Assembly (NCBI GenBank): GCA_914767715.1
Contig: OU612067.1
Location: 28,554,162-28,618,161, forward strand
Direction: 5' to 3'
Source: Membranipora membranacea
Lineage: Eukaryota > Bryozoa > Gymnolaemata > Cheilostomatida > Membraniporidae
Length of the DNA stretch: 64,000 nt
Every line of letters starts with the position of its first letter. The first letter of the stretch is position 1. Positions 26,701-40,900 of the stretch are shown here, piece after piece. The notes beneath the pieces are model-generated. The model ran no database searches. It saw nothing but the letters and a program-made list of their open reading frames with translations, and was not told the DNA's origin. Both the position numbers and the translations under genes were made by a program.

Positions 26701-26992
26701 AATAGGGGCTTTTGGAGTGGAGGGGTGGTCTGATAAGAATTTAATGCAAAATTCAGTAAATCTTTCAAATAATTGTATTGTATTTTGGGTCATTCGGGTC
26801 CATCAAATTAATTCAATTTCTTTAATTCATGTTATGAAAATGACAGCTAGGCTGTCTTAATTAGCAAATTAGAAAACAAATAGTAACAATCACCTTTTCA
26901 CGACATTTGTATACTGTGGCTGTAGCACCTTTACCAAGCTCATCTTTCTCCCACCATATAAAGTTTAATGATCCTTTTAGAGGTCTGGACAT
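14745..26992 (-). CDS. TBK1: TBK1/IKK-epsilon-like serine/threonine kinase, 18 exons
   Basis: Exons in gene order: 26894-26992, 26384-26536, 25841-25982, 25327-25417, 24923-25019, 24522-24685, 24164-24274, 23671-23850, 22918-23132, 21174-21324, 19146-19326, 18275-18399, 17200-17316, 16634-16735, 16152-16248, 15660-15859, 15061-15142, 14745-14762. Phases are continuous, giving 774 residues (human TBK1 has 729). Kinase domain, residues 1-300: glycine loop GKGATATVY, Lys in [24 protein letters not shown], and the activation segment [18 protein letters not shown], whose Ser matches TBK1 Ser172. A ubiquitin-like domain follows ([12 protein letters not shown]), then helical dimerisation/coiled-coil segments with YNEEQIHKF, nearly identical to TBK1. 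In vertebrates this kinase phosphorylates IRF3 and autophagy adaptors. One gene here probably represents the ancestor of TBK1 and IKBKE. The last splice (GTAAGT to a five-codon tail SFVSR) is the least certain part. Confidence 0.93.
14981..15009. repeat. Dispersed repeat end, copy 1 (next to a poly-G run)
   Basis: The 29 bases here, on the minus strand, read CCTAGTCTGAG followed by a C run and CTTTTGCTC. They match 63594-63622 on the plus strand at almost every base. A ten-G tract adjoins at 14971-14980. It lies in the penultimate region of the TBK1-like gene, between its last two exons' neighbours, and does not touch coding sequence. Confidence 0.45.
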
Positions 26993-28497
26993 AATTATAT
27001 CTGTGACCAACACTGATGTATGCTGGCGTCAGAACCCAACTGAGCTGATTCACGATAACTTCTAGGCTTTTATATCTGCAAGAGATTGAGCAATAGGTTA
27101 CAAGCAGTGAGGGGGTAGAAAAATGTTTCCCTCTTTAATTTAATACAGATAAATACCACAGAACCTATCAACCATTATATCACTCGTAGGCTGAAACTAC
27201 AATGAGTAGTTGCGTAAGTTACTAAACATGAGCAGGAGTTTATTCAGGGTTAAGAAAGATAAGTTTCACATCCTCACTGGGGATCTACATATCTACAAAT
27301 TAGGCTTTGGCACGGCTTTGCAGGCCACCAGATTTTACCATAACAAAATCTTAAATTTCAATATTTTTTGAAGCATTGTAATTATGAGCATTTAATATAT
27401 GGGACACCAGACTATTTCTCAACGAAGTTTTCTCATCGAGTTATTTTGCTGAACATGTTTAGAAAAATGACTGCAAACACGACTGGTGTGTTTGCTGTTT
27501 GTTTTATAATTCAAAATGGAGGTAAATTTTCTACTTTTTTCTCCTGACATAGTAACGTGATAGAATAGGCTACACACAATAGAAACTGCTGCTGGGCATT
27601 TATCAAAGCCCTCAAATATGAGGCGCCTCACTGAGGGTGGGTAGCCAATGTTTACCTCGAATGTGGGTAATGTTGTTATAACCTAGAGAAATAATTTGGC
27701 ACAATTTTTACCATGGTGAAATGTCGTCTCTATTTGGCTTTGCTTGTACTTTGCCTACATAGGCTACCAGCTTCATAGACGGCCAGTACACATGCTCATA
27801 AAGCTCCAGAGAGAGTATATGATTTTGATCATTCTATCATTATCATCCATGATTTTTCAGTGGGCAAAAAACTTGATCTAGGGTATGTTATCAATACCTT
27901 CAGCAAAAATGTTTTCTCAAGAATCTGCTGCATGATGCGCCCCATAGTTATCCAGTTATTTTTAGTAGAGTGGGTAAGGCTAGCCATTTAGTTTGCTCTG
28001 ATTGGCTGTGTTGGCTCAAATCATATCAGAGCCCACACATTGGCTAGGCTTAAGTCATCATTATACACAAGACACTAAATAAGCCTGACGAGTTTTCTCA
28101 ATTCACACAATGAAGTAGGCCTATGCGAATGTGGACCTTAGCTCTCGGCTCCAGCATCAATTTGAAGATAGTACCTTGACTGTACTGAATGTTGTGTTTA
28201 TCTCCACTTAACTGTATATAGTTTCCCTTTGAACTTGACCTGATACAAATATTGTGTTGTGAAACTCCTATTATCTGAGTGTCAAGCTGACAAGCCATTG
28301 GGTTACATAGGAATCTGGGATCACTACAAACCAAACCGTGACATATCAACAGGTCTGGCTGCTGGTATGTAAATTAAACTCACTAGGAGCTCAATCAAGG
28401 ACAATTACTATTAGTTAGTATTACCCCTCTTTTATCTCTTGACCTTGGCTTGTCAATAATAATTGTCATTTTTTATGGCTGTCTTTTGGCTTGGAGC
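26993..28497. other. Upstream region of the TBK1-like gene
   Basis: No supportable coding sequence. It should contain the 5' UTR and promoter of the kinase. A GATATAAAAG motif on the minus strand near 27070 could be a TATA-like box or a UTR fragment. I see nothing else definite. Confidence 0.4.
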
Positions 28498-29950
28498 TAG
28501 AGAAGTCCCAAGTCTAAGGACACAGGAACAATATGGATAACATCATGTATCAGGAAAGCTATGAGACGAGGGATACCAAATGAGTGGCGGAAAATCAAAA
28601 TTGTCACACTTTACAAGCAGAAGGGTGACCCCCTTAGTTGTGGTAATTATAGAGGTATAAAGCTCCTCAGTCACTCCCTCAAACTTTATGAGAGAGTTAT
28701 TGAGTCGACGTTAAGAGAGGTAGTCAAGATTAAAGACAATCAATATGGTTTTCAGAGAGGCAAATCAACCACAGAGCCCATGTTTTGCCTACGTATGCTT
28801 CAGGAGAAGTATAGGGTATTCAACAAGGAGCTGCATATGGTGTTTGTTGACCTGGAAAAGGTGTATGATACCATCCCAAGAGAGCTAATTTGGCATTGTC
28901 TGAGGAAGCGTCATGTGCCTGAAGTATACATTGAAATCATCAAGGATATGTACAAGGACTCAACAACAAGAGTGGTAACAAATGCAGGAGAGACAGAAGA
29001 GATAAGAGTGGAAGTTGGACTACACCAAGGATCAGCCCTTAGCCCATTGCTTTTTATAATTATTATGGATGTTATCTCGGATGACAATGGAGAAGACACA
29101 CCGTGGAGTATGCTGTTTGCAGATGATTTGGTTTTATGTGATGAGAGTCGAGACGATATGGAAGAGAGATTAGAGGACTGGAGAAGAAGATTAGAGGATG
29201 TGGGCCTAAAAGTCAGCAGGTCTAAAACTGAGTACCTACCCCCAAAAGACAGTAGTGACAACATCAGATTAAAGGAGTATGATGGCCCTGCACATGCCAC
29301 TTTGCCTAAAAGAACCACATTCAAATACCTGGGGACTACAATTCACCGGGAAGGAGGATGCAAGGCAGAGGTACAAGTGCGCATTGGCAGAGCCTGGGAT
29401 AAGTGGAGAGAGTTGACGGGAGTATTGTGCGACAGGAAAGTCCCTCAGAAGTTGAAGGTGCTCATCTATAAGACAGTGATACGCCCGGTGTACTTATATG
29501 GAGCTGAAACATGGCCATTGACAGATTACCTTGCTGAAAGATTTAGTGTATGTGAGATGAGAATGTTGCGATACTGTCTTGGAATTAGTCTTGAGGAGCA
29601 CAAAACCAACGAAAGAATAAGGCAGGAAGTGAATGTCATGAGGGTGTTAGACTTGATGAGAAGAAGAAGATTGCAGTGGTTTGGGCATGTGTGCAGAAGA
29701 GAGGAAGATGATGACATTAGTTAGAAGAGTACATGAGATGAGAGTGGAAGGAAAGAGAAATCGGGGACGCCCAAAGCATAGATGGAAGGATACTATCAGG
29801 AAGGATCACCAATCCTGTTCCCTCAGTGAAGAGGATGCTCAGGACAGGATTAGATGGAGAAGTTTGATAGAACTACTAGGCCTCCGACAGGCACCCGCTA
29901 CCCGAACAGGACAGAGCGGAGATAGGTGAGGATAGAGAAGTCCCAAGTCT
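28498..29950 (+). mobile_element. 5'-truncated non-LTR retrotransposon with 18-bp target-site duplication
   Basis: TAGAGAAGTCCCAAGTCT occurs exactly at 28498-28515 and 29933-29950 and brackets 1,417 bp that code for the C-terminal part of a reverse transcriptase. The element begins inside the ORF, so the endonuclease and RT fingers are missing. That is typical of incomplete target-primed reverse transcription. The 3' end follows the ORF almost at once, with no poly(A), ending GATAGGTGAGGATA. The perfect duplication indicates a fairly young insertion. It lies between FCSK and the TBK1-like gene and disrupts neither. Confidence 0.9.
28516..29929 (+). pseudogene. Reverse transcriptase fragment of the non-LTR element
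   Basis: The open frame runs from the truncation point to 29724, then continues in another frame to about 29929 after an indel near 29700-29715. Motifs in order: YRGIKLLSHSLKLYERV, motif A FVDLEKVYD, motif B GLHQGSALSPLLF, motif C LLFADDLVLCDE, then FKYLGTTIH. The C-terminal tail has RGRPKHRWKD and AQDRIRWRSLI, seen in RTE- and related non-LTR clades. The active-site Asp residues are present, but the protein lacks its N-terminal half and its end is frameshifted, so it is dead. The exact clade cannot be fixed without a tree. Confidence 0.88.
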
Positions 29951-31906
29951 GATAGACTCTCTCAGCTCCTGCTGAACTATTTGATATATCTACTCACCTT
30001 GCGCTTGGCTGTGTTGTCACTGTTATCCCTCTTCCTACATTTAAAATTTCATAAGAAGAATAACCTACCAGAATTGAAGTATGTAGTGATTAATGGGGAA
30101 ATATATTTCTCCCATTATCTAGCTATACTTGACTTTGAAAGGGGAATTTGAGCAACCCCCATACCAATAAATGATCTTAAGCTAATTTACCTATTATATC
30201 CTTCACACTTTTTCTCAGTTCATGTATGTGTCAGCCACTATGATTGGCCATTTGCAAAATTTGGATTATTTGCTCAAATGGTCAGAACACACAACTCCCA
30301 CCATTACAAGCATTTCATCAGGGAAACATGAATGTGTAATAGACTTCACAAACAAGCAATATGTCCATATGTAATAGATGGATGGCATAACAATCTAAAC
30401 CCTCTCTGCTAGCAAAACATCTTCACATTATCAACTTACCAAACTCAATGATTTTATGTTTACAATCTGTGCTAATCATTTCAGTAATATTTTAAGAAAT
30501 GTGTCTCACCCTCTGTACAATCGTATCATTTTTAATACCAATCCAAGAGTATCCTCACATAATGCCTGTAAATTCAGGCCCAGACGCTGCCGTACCACTA
30601 AGCGCCGGTGCATTTTTTAAAATTACTTTAAGAATTTTTACAACACAATTTTATGTACAACTGAGTTACACCGAGAGCTGTCACATACATACAATTCTTT
30701 ATCATCCTCGCCATGATATCGTATGGGAAAATACAAATCAATCAACAACTGATTACTCAATACCCTGTTATTTTCTTCCCTATGGAAGAGCACAGAAATA
30801 GTATCCTACTGATGATTTTTGAGCTATATGCTCACTGCCATCATACTCAATGTTGGATGGTCGCGGAGTATTCTCAGCTCACAAGCTCACAAGAAATAAG
30901 TATGCATATAGCGACAGGGGAGCATTGTGCTGATACCTGGGTGGTATAAGAGAGCTGGTATGTTTAATACTGCAAAAATTTGAGTTTTATTCAACTCAAT
31001 CTAAACTTGAAAGATCAAAGAATAGTGTAACCTAGAGACGACTTTCATTACCTGTTTGATTCTGTGTATTTGATGAGTTGATGCCATTTTATGTATTTTT
31101 AAAGTAGACACTAGCGGATAGGAATTTAGTTCTTCTTACCAGAGATATTAAGTCCACTTCCTACTCATCATCATAAACTTACGTATACTATTTATTATTT
31201 GTGATTGCCAAAAAGGTCTTTTTATCGATAAGAAAAATAGATGTTCGTTTAGAAAAATAAAAAGTAGACAACAAGTTGGTGTAGAATACTAGAAGTATGA
31301 CTGTGACAGTATGGAATGGTGTAAATACGACTGCATAAATATCAAATAATGTGGGTATGTACATTGAAACTTGAATTAAGCTCCAAGTCTATTAAATGTC
31401 AATGTTAGAGCTGTAGTGTGGCTCTTAATTCGGATTAGCGAAATGAAAGCAATGCATAAAATATGACTATCTAAAGCTAGAGCGGCTAAAACCCACACAG
31501 TCATTATATATTTTCATAAAAGCAAAAAATCAACTATTTTGGTTTTAGTAATGTTACAAATCAGTATATGGAGCATAAGTTTGGTCACTGTAGTATTGTA
31601 TAGTTGGATGTAATGGCGTAATAAGGTAATCGGTCAGTATAGCAATTCACGGTGTTTAATTACATAAAGTTGGATCCAGTTTACATGCATTCGAGGTAGC
31701 TCCCCATACCCATTATCCATAGAGCAACTGCGGATGATCCGTAACACTCAACTCTAAGCGAACTATAAAATGCTGAATAAAGAAAATAGTTTAAAAAACT
31801 TAATACTACAGCACTTATGGCAATTATGGTATAATTTGCAGGAATTCCCAGAAGTTTTTCAGCATTTACTCACATTCCATATTGTTGATAATCTCTAGCC
31901 GCTCAA
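29951..31906. other. Spacer downstream of FCSK
   Basis: Mixed AT-rich sequence with no ORF showing recognisable protein features and no clear repeat. It presumably includes the FCSK 3' UTR just below 31907. Confidence 0.45.
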
Positions 31907-34900
31907 TCAGGACTGAGACTCAGTGATTGTCAGACCTTCGGTGCACACACTGGCCTTATGCACTGTGTACGCTTCTGTCAACTGGAAAAATACGTCTGAT
32001 TTAAACAGGTTGCAAATTTTACCTTATCAAGTATTTTCAAGAGAATAAAAGAAGTTGTTAGTGCCCGGGCATGTGATATGTAATTCAATGTAAGGATTGA
32101 TAGGGGATTATGACTATGACACAGTTTGCAAAAGTATACCTCATATGGTTATAATCACACTCTTAGATTCGATAAAGCCTACAACTAGAGACATTTTTTA
32201 GAATAATAATATAAATTATTATGATAATAACAATTTACCTCAAGTTTAGCAAGTAGTCCTTTAACCAGTAATCTCTGATCTGGTTCTTTTGTAAGGACGT
32301 ACAAGAAGCCACCCCCACCAGCACCAGCCATACAGCAGCTTAGAACGTGAGGCTTGAGTATTTGTATCATCTGTGAGACAGATGCGGGTTCACATCCTGT
32401 AGCCATCTGCTTCTTTAACTGCCAGTATGTAGTCCATAACTCTCCTACCCTAGACAGGTCATCTATAGAGACAGTAAGGACACACTTACATATATGCATT
32501 ATTGATATGTGGGAATATGTATTATATGTTTTTACATCTATGTGTTTTTACTGTCAATGCTTTGAGAGACTCATTTGATGTAATTGGACAAGCTGTGTCT
32601 TCGTTTGATGTCCCCTCTTTGACGTCTTTGGGCAATTCTATGTCAGCAAAATTACGATGACTCATTTTCCAGGTTTGAATATGATTTTATTTTTTGCCAA
32701 TTTAGAACGTCCTAATAAGGTGAGCTTGAGCCTCACGCGATTCTTGACTGCTTGCTAGAATGTTAGTGCTAGAGCTGTATTGATATTGACCTTGCTAAGC
32801 TTGTAATAAAATAACACCAGACCATGTTCAATTTATTTCACATTTTGAATGCCAAAGAATCTTAGATGTATCACTAGTCTCAATTTCTTGAAAGAAATCA
32901 TTCCTTCATACCAACATATCATTGGGTTGGGATAGGCCTTATTCTCTTGCTGTTGCATTATCCAAAATGAAATCACCCACCAATCTCGATCGACGAACAA
33001 GCACTTACGGTGTTTGAATGCTTCCTCACACTCATAAGCTATCTTGACCAGATCATCCTCAGTTTTCACAATAGCTGGATCTCGGGCATACCAGTTTCTC
33101 ACAACATTCTGTATGATAAACAGAAAATCACAGAAATAAAACTAGGCAGATGGTCTACTTTGATTTTCATACAGCATAGCAGGGGCTCGACTGTTTTTAT
33201 TCTAAATCATTATATTATCATAAGATACCAGCTTGCAGCATCTATAAGATGTCTTCCCAAATAAAGCTTCAGTTCCTATCGTGTGCCACGTGCTATCGTA
33301 TCTATGTATGTTCTAGCCCTACGGCATAGTTATACAAATACATTAAACCCAACAAAGGCTCACAAACCCTATCATGATAAAATTCAAGGTCACCTGTAGA
33401 AGATTTCTTGCTAACCGAGTTTTTCCGGTGTACACAAGAAGGAATCTGTTGTTGAATTCTGAGAGGAATTTTTCTGGAAGCTCAATAAGTCTATAGTCCA
33501 CATAAAGAGGCAGCTTAGCCTCAGACATACCAATCTTTATACCGGGTATTAGGCCTCCAACTTGGTCCTGCCATCCACCACCCGTAGTCATCATCTGCTC
33601 CAGATGTAGAACCTGAGCAAAACAGCAAAAAAGTCATAAAACCTGCAAGCTGCAAGTGATGGACCATAATGTGAATCCTGATAGAAATAATTCCTTGTAA
33701 TACTGGAATGCTATTGGATCTGGTGTGAAATTGAGCGTGAATGAGTCATAATGCTGTAAATATGCTGCAGGTCTGAAACAATGACTTGTTCACTTAGTCG
33801 TTATCAGGCTTAATTATTTCACAAGACATTGGTAACGGGAAAGTTTATTGATCAAGTTCACTGCCGTAAGCACATAATACATGTATATTTTTGTCTGAGC
33901 TCACCGCATGCATAAGCGATGACAAAGTGTAGTTTTCCCCTGAGGTTTTCCACAGCACAGCAAGGACAACTCCAGCTAAGATACTGCTAGTTCCTAGACC
34001 TGAGCCATGTGGTAAATTGGACCAAGTGTGTAGCTCAAACCCGCCTCCGTAGTTGGAGGATAGCTGATGGGCGAGAGGAAAGCCACAGTCTAAGCTAATA
34101 ATGTTAGAGCATACAAAGGCAGCCTTCAGTAGAGCACCTGGAAGAAAGCAAATAAGTTATGGAGGAATGTGATGAAAAGTTACCAAATTCATATCATAGA
34201 ATACACCTACCTTTCAACTACTCAAAGCAGCAAGCAGCAGCAATCAATCAAAGGTCAAAAAGAGCTCTACATCAAGATTAAGCTAGGGCCCATGAAAACA
34301 TCAAAATGGATAGCCAACTCAGGCTGTAGAAGTTGTATTGATAGTTTCTGGGTGAAAAATATAACCATATCCAGAATGATGAAATGATGATCCCAAAGGT
34401 ACGAGTAAGCTTGATAACACTACCCTCCCGGGCTCCAAAACTCTGAAAAAATCCCTGAACCTTGTTGGAGACTAAGACCTTGAGACGTACTAATGCATGA
34501 CAGCTTATTTACGCTTTAAGAAATAACTGTGTCGAATCCAGTGACGCTAAGCACTTCTAATTCGTTTGAGGTTAGTAACTCTTACTAGTTTTATCAATAC
34601 ATATTCAGTCTTCACCAAATTACATTACTTACATAAGTCTCAATGTCTCATGATCTCCCCTTTTTTAACAGTACTAAAACATTTTATTTTTGAATCAGTG
34701 AAATGGTATTGGTACATATCTTTTGCTAACAAATATCATTTTTTTCAATTTTCAAAGTCGCATTCAAATAGCAATTAGCAACTTTTGTAGTATTTTACAT
34801 TATTTATTACCTACTTTTGATATTTGAATGTCAAATGAACATCATCATATTATACTTGTCATACCTGGTGACTGGGGTTGGAAGTAATCTCTCAGACCAT

Positions 34901-37900
34901 CTATATCTTTGATGATCAGTTTTGTAGCATCGGCCCCTGAATTCATTACAAGCTCAATATGAGGTGTATCAATACGCCTTGCCTTGCAGCCAATAGGTTT
35001 CTATAAAGTTTGAGAGTTTATCTATTTTGAATTTTAATGTAATAACTTGCTACTGCTACTGTCCACCATTAGTGCAAAGCTTATAATTGACAAAGTTAAT
35101 CATCAGAACAAAATCTCAAGGGTCTCAATATCAAAGGTACAGACAGCAATGTTATTTTGGCTCCGTCTGCAGATGACAAAGATACAAAAGATCAAAGGTC
35201 AAGGTCAAGCAACCGGGAGAATTCGGCGGAACCATGAGCTCTGCCCTCACCGATCTTGTGGTCGATACCTACTTTTCCATCAACTAGGATAGCAGCGTTA
35301 GTCACAGCTCCACCATGCTCATACGATATAGGAGGGGTGTCACTCCATCCACCCGCAATGTCAGCTCTGGCTGGACTCTCCCCTATAATCCACCTAAATA
35401 TCGTACAGGTATGTATTCATCTTTCAGGTGTCATTAAAATCTAGAGGGTGGCATGGCGGCAGGGCGGTTAGGATTCAGGCTTCTCAATCTGAGAAGTGCA
35501 GGTTCGAATCCCGGTCTCTACCCATGCTGCTAATGAAGGTGAACTATTCAAAGATAACTCTAGCTTGCCCGCCCTAACCTTATACAAAGATGCGCTAAAT
35601 AGATGAGTTATATCATGTTTTATGTAAGCATAGTGGCTGAGGTGAACATTGTCAACTTCTGCTTCAGGAAACATACAAGCCTGTGGCTAGTGAGACTGAG
35701 AATCTAAAACAAATATACTGTAACAAAGTGATCATGGTCTGTGTCATCAATTGGATTCAGTGTGAATGAACCTGTGATTTACAAAACACACTATAAGGTA
35801 CCATTGCGCAGAAAGCTTCTTGACGATGATTTAAATATTACGACACAACTCTTGTCACTGCACACACCTGTTCATATTAGGTAGCTGTTTGGAGGGACTT
35901 AGACTGATATACTTCCTTGCTGACATGACGGCCCTTCTGATAAGTATCTGAGCAGCTCCCTCGTAATGTCTGGCAGCTCTTACTATATGATCAGCTGTGG
36001 ATAACCAGCGACAGCGTATATTAGCTAGCTGAGTCACTCCCTCACTTACTTTACCATCCTGTGTATAGACAATTTAACGTAGTAGACGGTTAATACGCCG
36101 CCCTGTCCGGTACATATAATTGCCATGTAATAAACAAGTTACTCACAAATCCCAAAAGTGTCAATAATCAAGTGTGTAATGTTTTCTGATGTCAGTTGAA
36201 ATAGGAATTGTGAGCTTCAGCGTTAGAGATATTTTATACCCTATGGCTACAGCATGAAATTAAAAAATTTATTACAAAAGATGATGATTGTTTGTTTATT
36301 TACATTATATCACCTTGGTTATGAGGCTATATGGAGTGATGATGTTGTTGCTATGAGTTGGTGATGCAAGCAACCCCTGCCTGCAAGCCTACAGAACTTT
36401 TTGTTTTGTGTATATTGTTTTGTGATCTGCTGGAGAACGATGTTTGCTATCTTGTATGAATATATTGGCGCAGAATATAATGACACAAAGAAACATCATG
36501 CTTGTTGCAAATCTGTGAAAGATCACTTGGTAAACCATTCATTTGATAATTTTCTGACCCAAAGCAAGTATACATGAGAAGGATACTGCAGGGGCTAATA
36601 ATCCTCAACTGAAGAGCGCATGAGGTATTATTGGCAATAGCTAGAATGGTGGTTTGCACAACTTTGAAACATACTTAATACTTTTTATTCATAAGGTATA
36701 AACCATACCTCAAGCAGCTCATAAGCATGTTTCCAAGCAGTATTTGCTGAGGGACCGCTCCTGAGTCCACCCTGACTGCCAGCCATACAGCCAAGAACAT
36801 CAGCCACATTAGCCAGAGCTCTAGCAGCTATTCCTGGTGACTCTGTCTCCTTTGCCACTAAATACAACATAAGTCTGAGACTTGAATTTTTTGACAATCT
36901 AACCAAAAATGAAATACATATCCTGAATAGTTGTTACAGCAAGTCTTGTAAACATTTTTTTACGCCTTAAGTGCATTCTAAACGTTTTTTTACATAGTTT
37001 AATACCCCAGAGTATTGAACAGTATATGAATGACCATATGACAGAGCCTTTCTGTCAAAACATTGTAACTTTTCTTTGACAAAATTACCGAATAACCTGA
37101 ATCCTAATGTTTACCTTGATCGAGAACATCAAGTATTCTATGACAATGCTCAGGCTGCTCAGTGCTAATGTTCTTATACAGAGATATTAGACTGTACTCT
37201 CTCTGACGTATTAATGTATCCTTGACCTTCACTTGAGCTAGTTCAGCAAACAACTCTCGATTCCAGGCGAACTCAGCGCAGTAATCTATTTGCTCCAGAA
37301 TTTCCTCCAATGAGAGCCTCCAAGCGCTCTTCCATCTAATAGAAACGCAATGAAATTTGGGTTTGCAACAGTTTGCAACACATATATCAAAGTTTCCTCC
37401 ATTTATTGTATAGGCTTGGGTATGATTGAATTGATCTACAGACATTAGAATATGGCAAATAGAAAAAAAAAACGTTCTAACCAAAAATGAGCACCTAGGC
37501 GCTGACCAAGATCCATATAGTGTGAGATGAACACAAGAGTTCATGTATATAATGGGAAAAGTGCTGCTTTGTAATAAACACAAGTGTTTTGTAACAAAAA
37601 TGGACCTTCGTTTGTTATCGGCGTCTTATTTTAGGATCGTGAAGATGGTGACGACCTACCTCTTAATAACCGATAGCTTTATTTCAGCAGACGGCTGCAT
37701 CCAGCATAGACTGTCGTTATAGCCTGAATTTCCTAGATACATTACTGGAAATAGTCGGGCATTACCCAAAGTTCTCTCTTTCTCCTTCTAAAACAAGAGA
37801 AAATTCAGGCTATTATTCCCAACAGCACATTACCCTATTTATCCTCGTTGAGAGTTGATCATTTTGCATTGAATATATTCTATAGCTTGTATGAACCCCC

Positions 37901-40900
37901 AGGACTACTTTGACGGGGAGAGTTGGCAAAGTCACCATCAAAACTCCATGTTGATTAATTCTTGTAATAGGCCTGCTTCTATAGTTTGCTTAACCATTCG
38001 ATTTAAGGGGGCAGTTGGGATTTTGAGTACTCAAACTTGTTGTACTTGTTGTAGGGACAGATTTCAAAAAGAGCTAATTACCAAATGTGGAGGCCACAGA
38101 TCAGTATCTGAGCAGCCGATTCTAGAGATGAACTTCTCCCAACTTTCGTTACAGAATGTTCCCTCTCCAGTTGTAACCTGAAACATGTATATTAGATAAT
38201 CGTCAATCTATATTAAAACTTGGTTTTCAGTGTCAAATAAGCTGAAATATTTCCCTAGTCATGGGATGTTTTACTTTCAAGGACCTCCAAATGCGGTAAA
38301 TAGATATCCAAGAGCACAACTTCTACATATTCTAAGTTTGAAGAGCTTCCAAGATTGATGAGGTCTTGTTGGTACTCGACACCGGTATACCAAAAATAAC
38401 CCAACTGCTCTATTTACTTTAGAACGAGTGATAGTTATGCACAGAAGAGCAAACCTTGAATGAGTCTGTAGCTCCAAATATGACAGGTACTACTGCAGGT
38501 GCTTGATCTTCTGACAGTTGTACTCTGACATGCTGATACACCATATCTTTGTGTAGTATCAAATCTCCAGACTGAGTGGAAAACAATTAGGCAATAAATA
38601 CTGGCATATCCCTCAAACTGATCAGGGTATATTCATTGATGGGTTGATCTTGGATGCAACAAGCCAATTTTAAAAATCCAAAAAGGAAGTTGTATGTGAA
38701 TTACTAATGGAAGCTTCTCTCCACAAAAAAAAAAATTTAAGGGACCATATCGTCAATAAAAAAGCTGGCTACCTAATTAAAAGGTAATCAAGCCTTCATC
38801 TTCGTTTGATACAATTCACATAGCACATCCATAAAGACTCAACAGGTCAGCACAGAATGAGAGTACTTACCTGATATAAAGAACAGTCTACTCCGCTCAC
38901 TAAAACATTATCTGCTACTGATGTATTCTCTGTAAGTCTGCTGTTAGTGATGTAGGCACTGGTGAGATGCTCACTGATTTGATCACATATCACACTATTT
39001 ATTATCATCAGCTGAAAAGAAGATGGAGATGTGAGAGTAGATGGTTTACCAGTAATGTGATGTCAGTATAAGGTAATCAGAATAGAAGACCTTACGCTGA
39101 CAATATTAGCACATGCATTTAACTTCTACATCGACATACATATTTGTGGGATATCGCCTGTTGGCTTGACAATCGAGTACAATAGAATTGAAATTAATAA
39201 TCCCATTGAGCATCACAGATTCCTGCATTTGAATACTTGATGGCAGAAAAGTCACATCACAAACATCCAGACAAGTAGGACTGAAAGGAGATTAGTTTTC
39301 TCTTCTGTTTTTGTTGAAGAGGACAACTCACTGGATATAACCACTAGTACTTGGTTTAATCAGCGAGTTTGGAACATAAACTTTCCGGTTGATTCAAAAT
39401 TGTGACTGAAGCTTATCCGTTGAGTTAGAATATAAGTTTTGTGATTCAAACCTTTTGATCAGAGTTTCCAGCCAATGACTGCAGAGCACCTTCTAACGAT
39501 GGCCTATCATCAAACAGATAGTGAAACGCTCCTTTCTCTACAGTAACTTTAATAAATAAGAAACAATTATCATTGCCAGTGAAATGAAATATCATTAATT
39601 TCAAAGTTTGCTAAAAACCTCTAAATTTGATATATAGCAGCTGGATTTTGATTTACCAAGGAACTATACGTACAATGAGCAATCAGGCAGAGAGACTTAC
39701 TAATAATGTGAACATCATTGAACAAAACAAAAATTTTGTGAGATGGAATGTTTATATATCTCTTTGTGTATGTAGGTAGCATTAATTTACCTGGCATGTA
39801 ACAACCTACTCACCGGTCTTAACCCGTAAGTCAGATAATATTTTATGGAGCAGTCTCCACTTAATACTGTACTGTTCAGCTGGCATCTTTACTGTGACAG
39901 CTGATCTGTGAGTCTCAGAGCTATGGGAGTTACCTCCACACATGGCATACAGCAGGTCAAAAAATAGGGATACCTGTAACATAGGTACAACGTTAATTAT
40001 CAGTCTTTAGCTGAGACTTATCTTGATGTTGGTTGGTCGGTTGAAATAACAAGAAAATTATCTCTGAAATATGAAGTTGAGAAATGAAGTTACCTAATGG
40101 ATACACATGCCCCCAGGGCTTCTTATACTTGTACGTAAGAGGGCCTCTAACTAACTGAGCTACCTTGTTATCCATTTCTCTCTATGGTATACCTAGAGGA
40201 ACCAAGGATGTTTAATGTCCCAAATATGTTGGAGTTAAACCTAAGATTTAGTCATTCATATGGCAAACTCCATAGGTAGGCTTAGCAGATACTCCTATTT
40301 AAAGCCATGAAAAAGAATTGTTTAATCGGATACTACAAATTACCACAGATATAACAGTGGAATGAAAGGAGCGCTGTGTCTCTAATATCTCAAAATCTCT
40401 TTGCATAGCGATTTTTCTAGATACGATTGCCCGTACCCAATAACTGTCTTATCAGAAAAGCCAATTTCTATTGTACAATTGCAGTATACAACACCGGATT
40501 GCTGATGAAGTAAAAACTTAACAGGATTTCACTGTGCCTGATGAGTATGTGCAGAAGATTGTTGGCTTGTTTTCCTACAGCAGCAGTAGCTGGTCTCAAA
40601 TCAGACACTGTTATACACTTGGAGAGTTATTTACCTGTATAGGTTGAGCACCGCTGTCTATACCCACATAAGTACATCTATTCAGAGGGCTGACTGTGTG
40701 AAAGGATAGTAACATCTCTGTAGCTCTTTTGTTAAAGTAAACAACACCTATGACCTGAAAAATCCACCACGATAGATTAAAGTCAGAATAATTATAGTCA
40801 ACATCCATAACTATTTTTTGAGGGAATGAGACGCCACCAGGGATGTTAGGTATTGACAGGGATGTGTGCCCAACCTGGAGTCTGGAGTTTAATGAGTTAT

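Noticed and set aside
28911-29324. 137-codon minus-strand ORF
   Set aside because: It is antisense to the reverse transcriptase frame.
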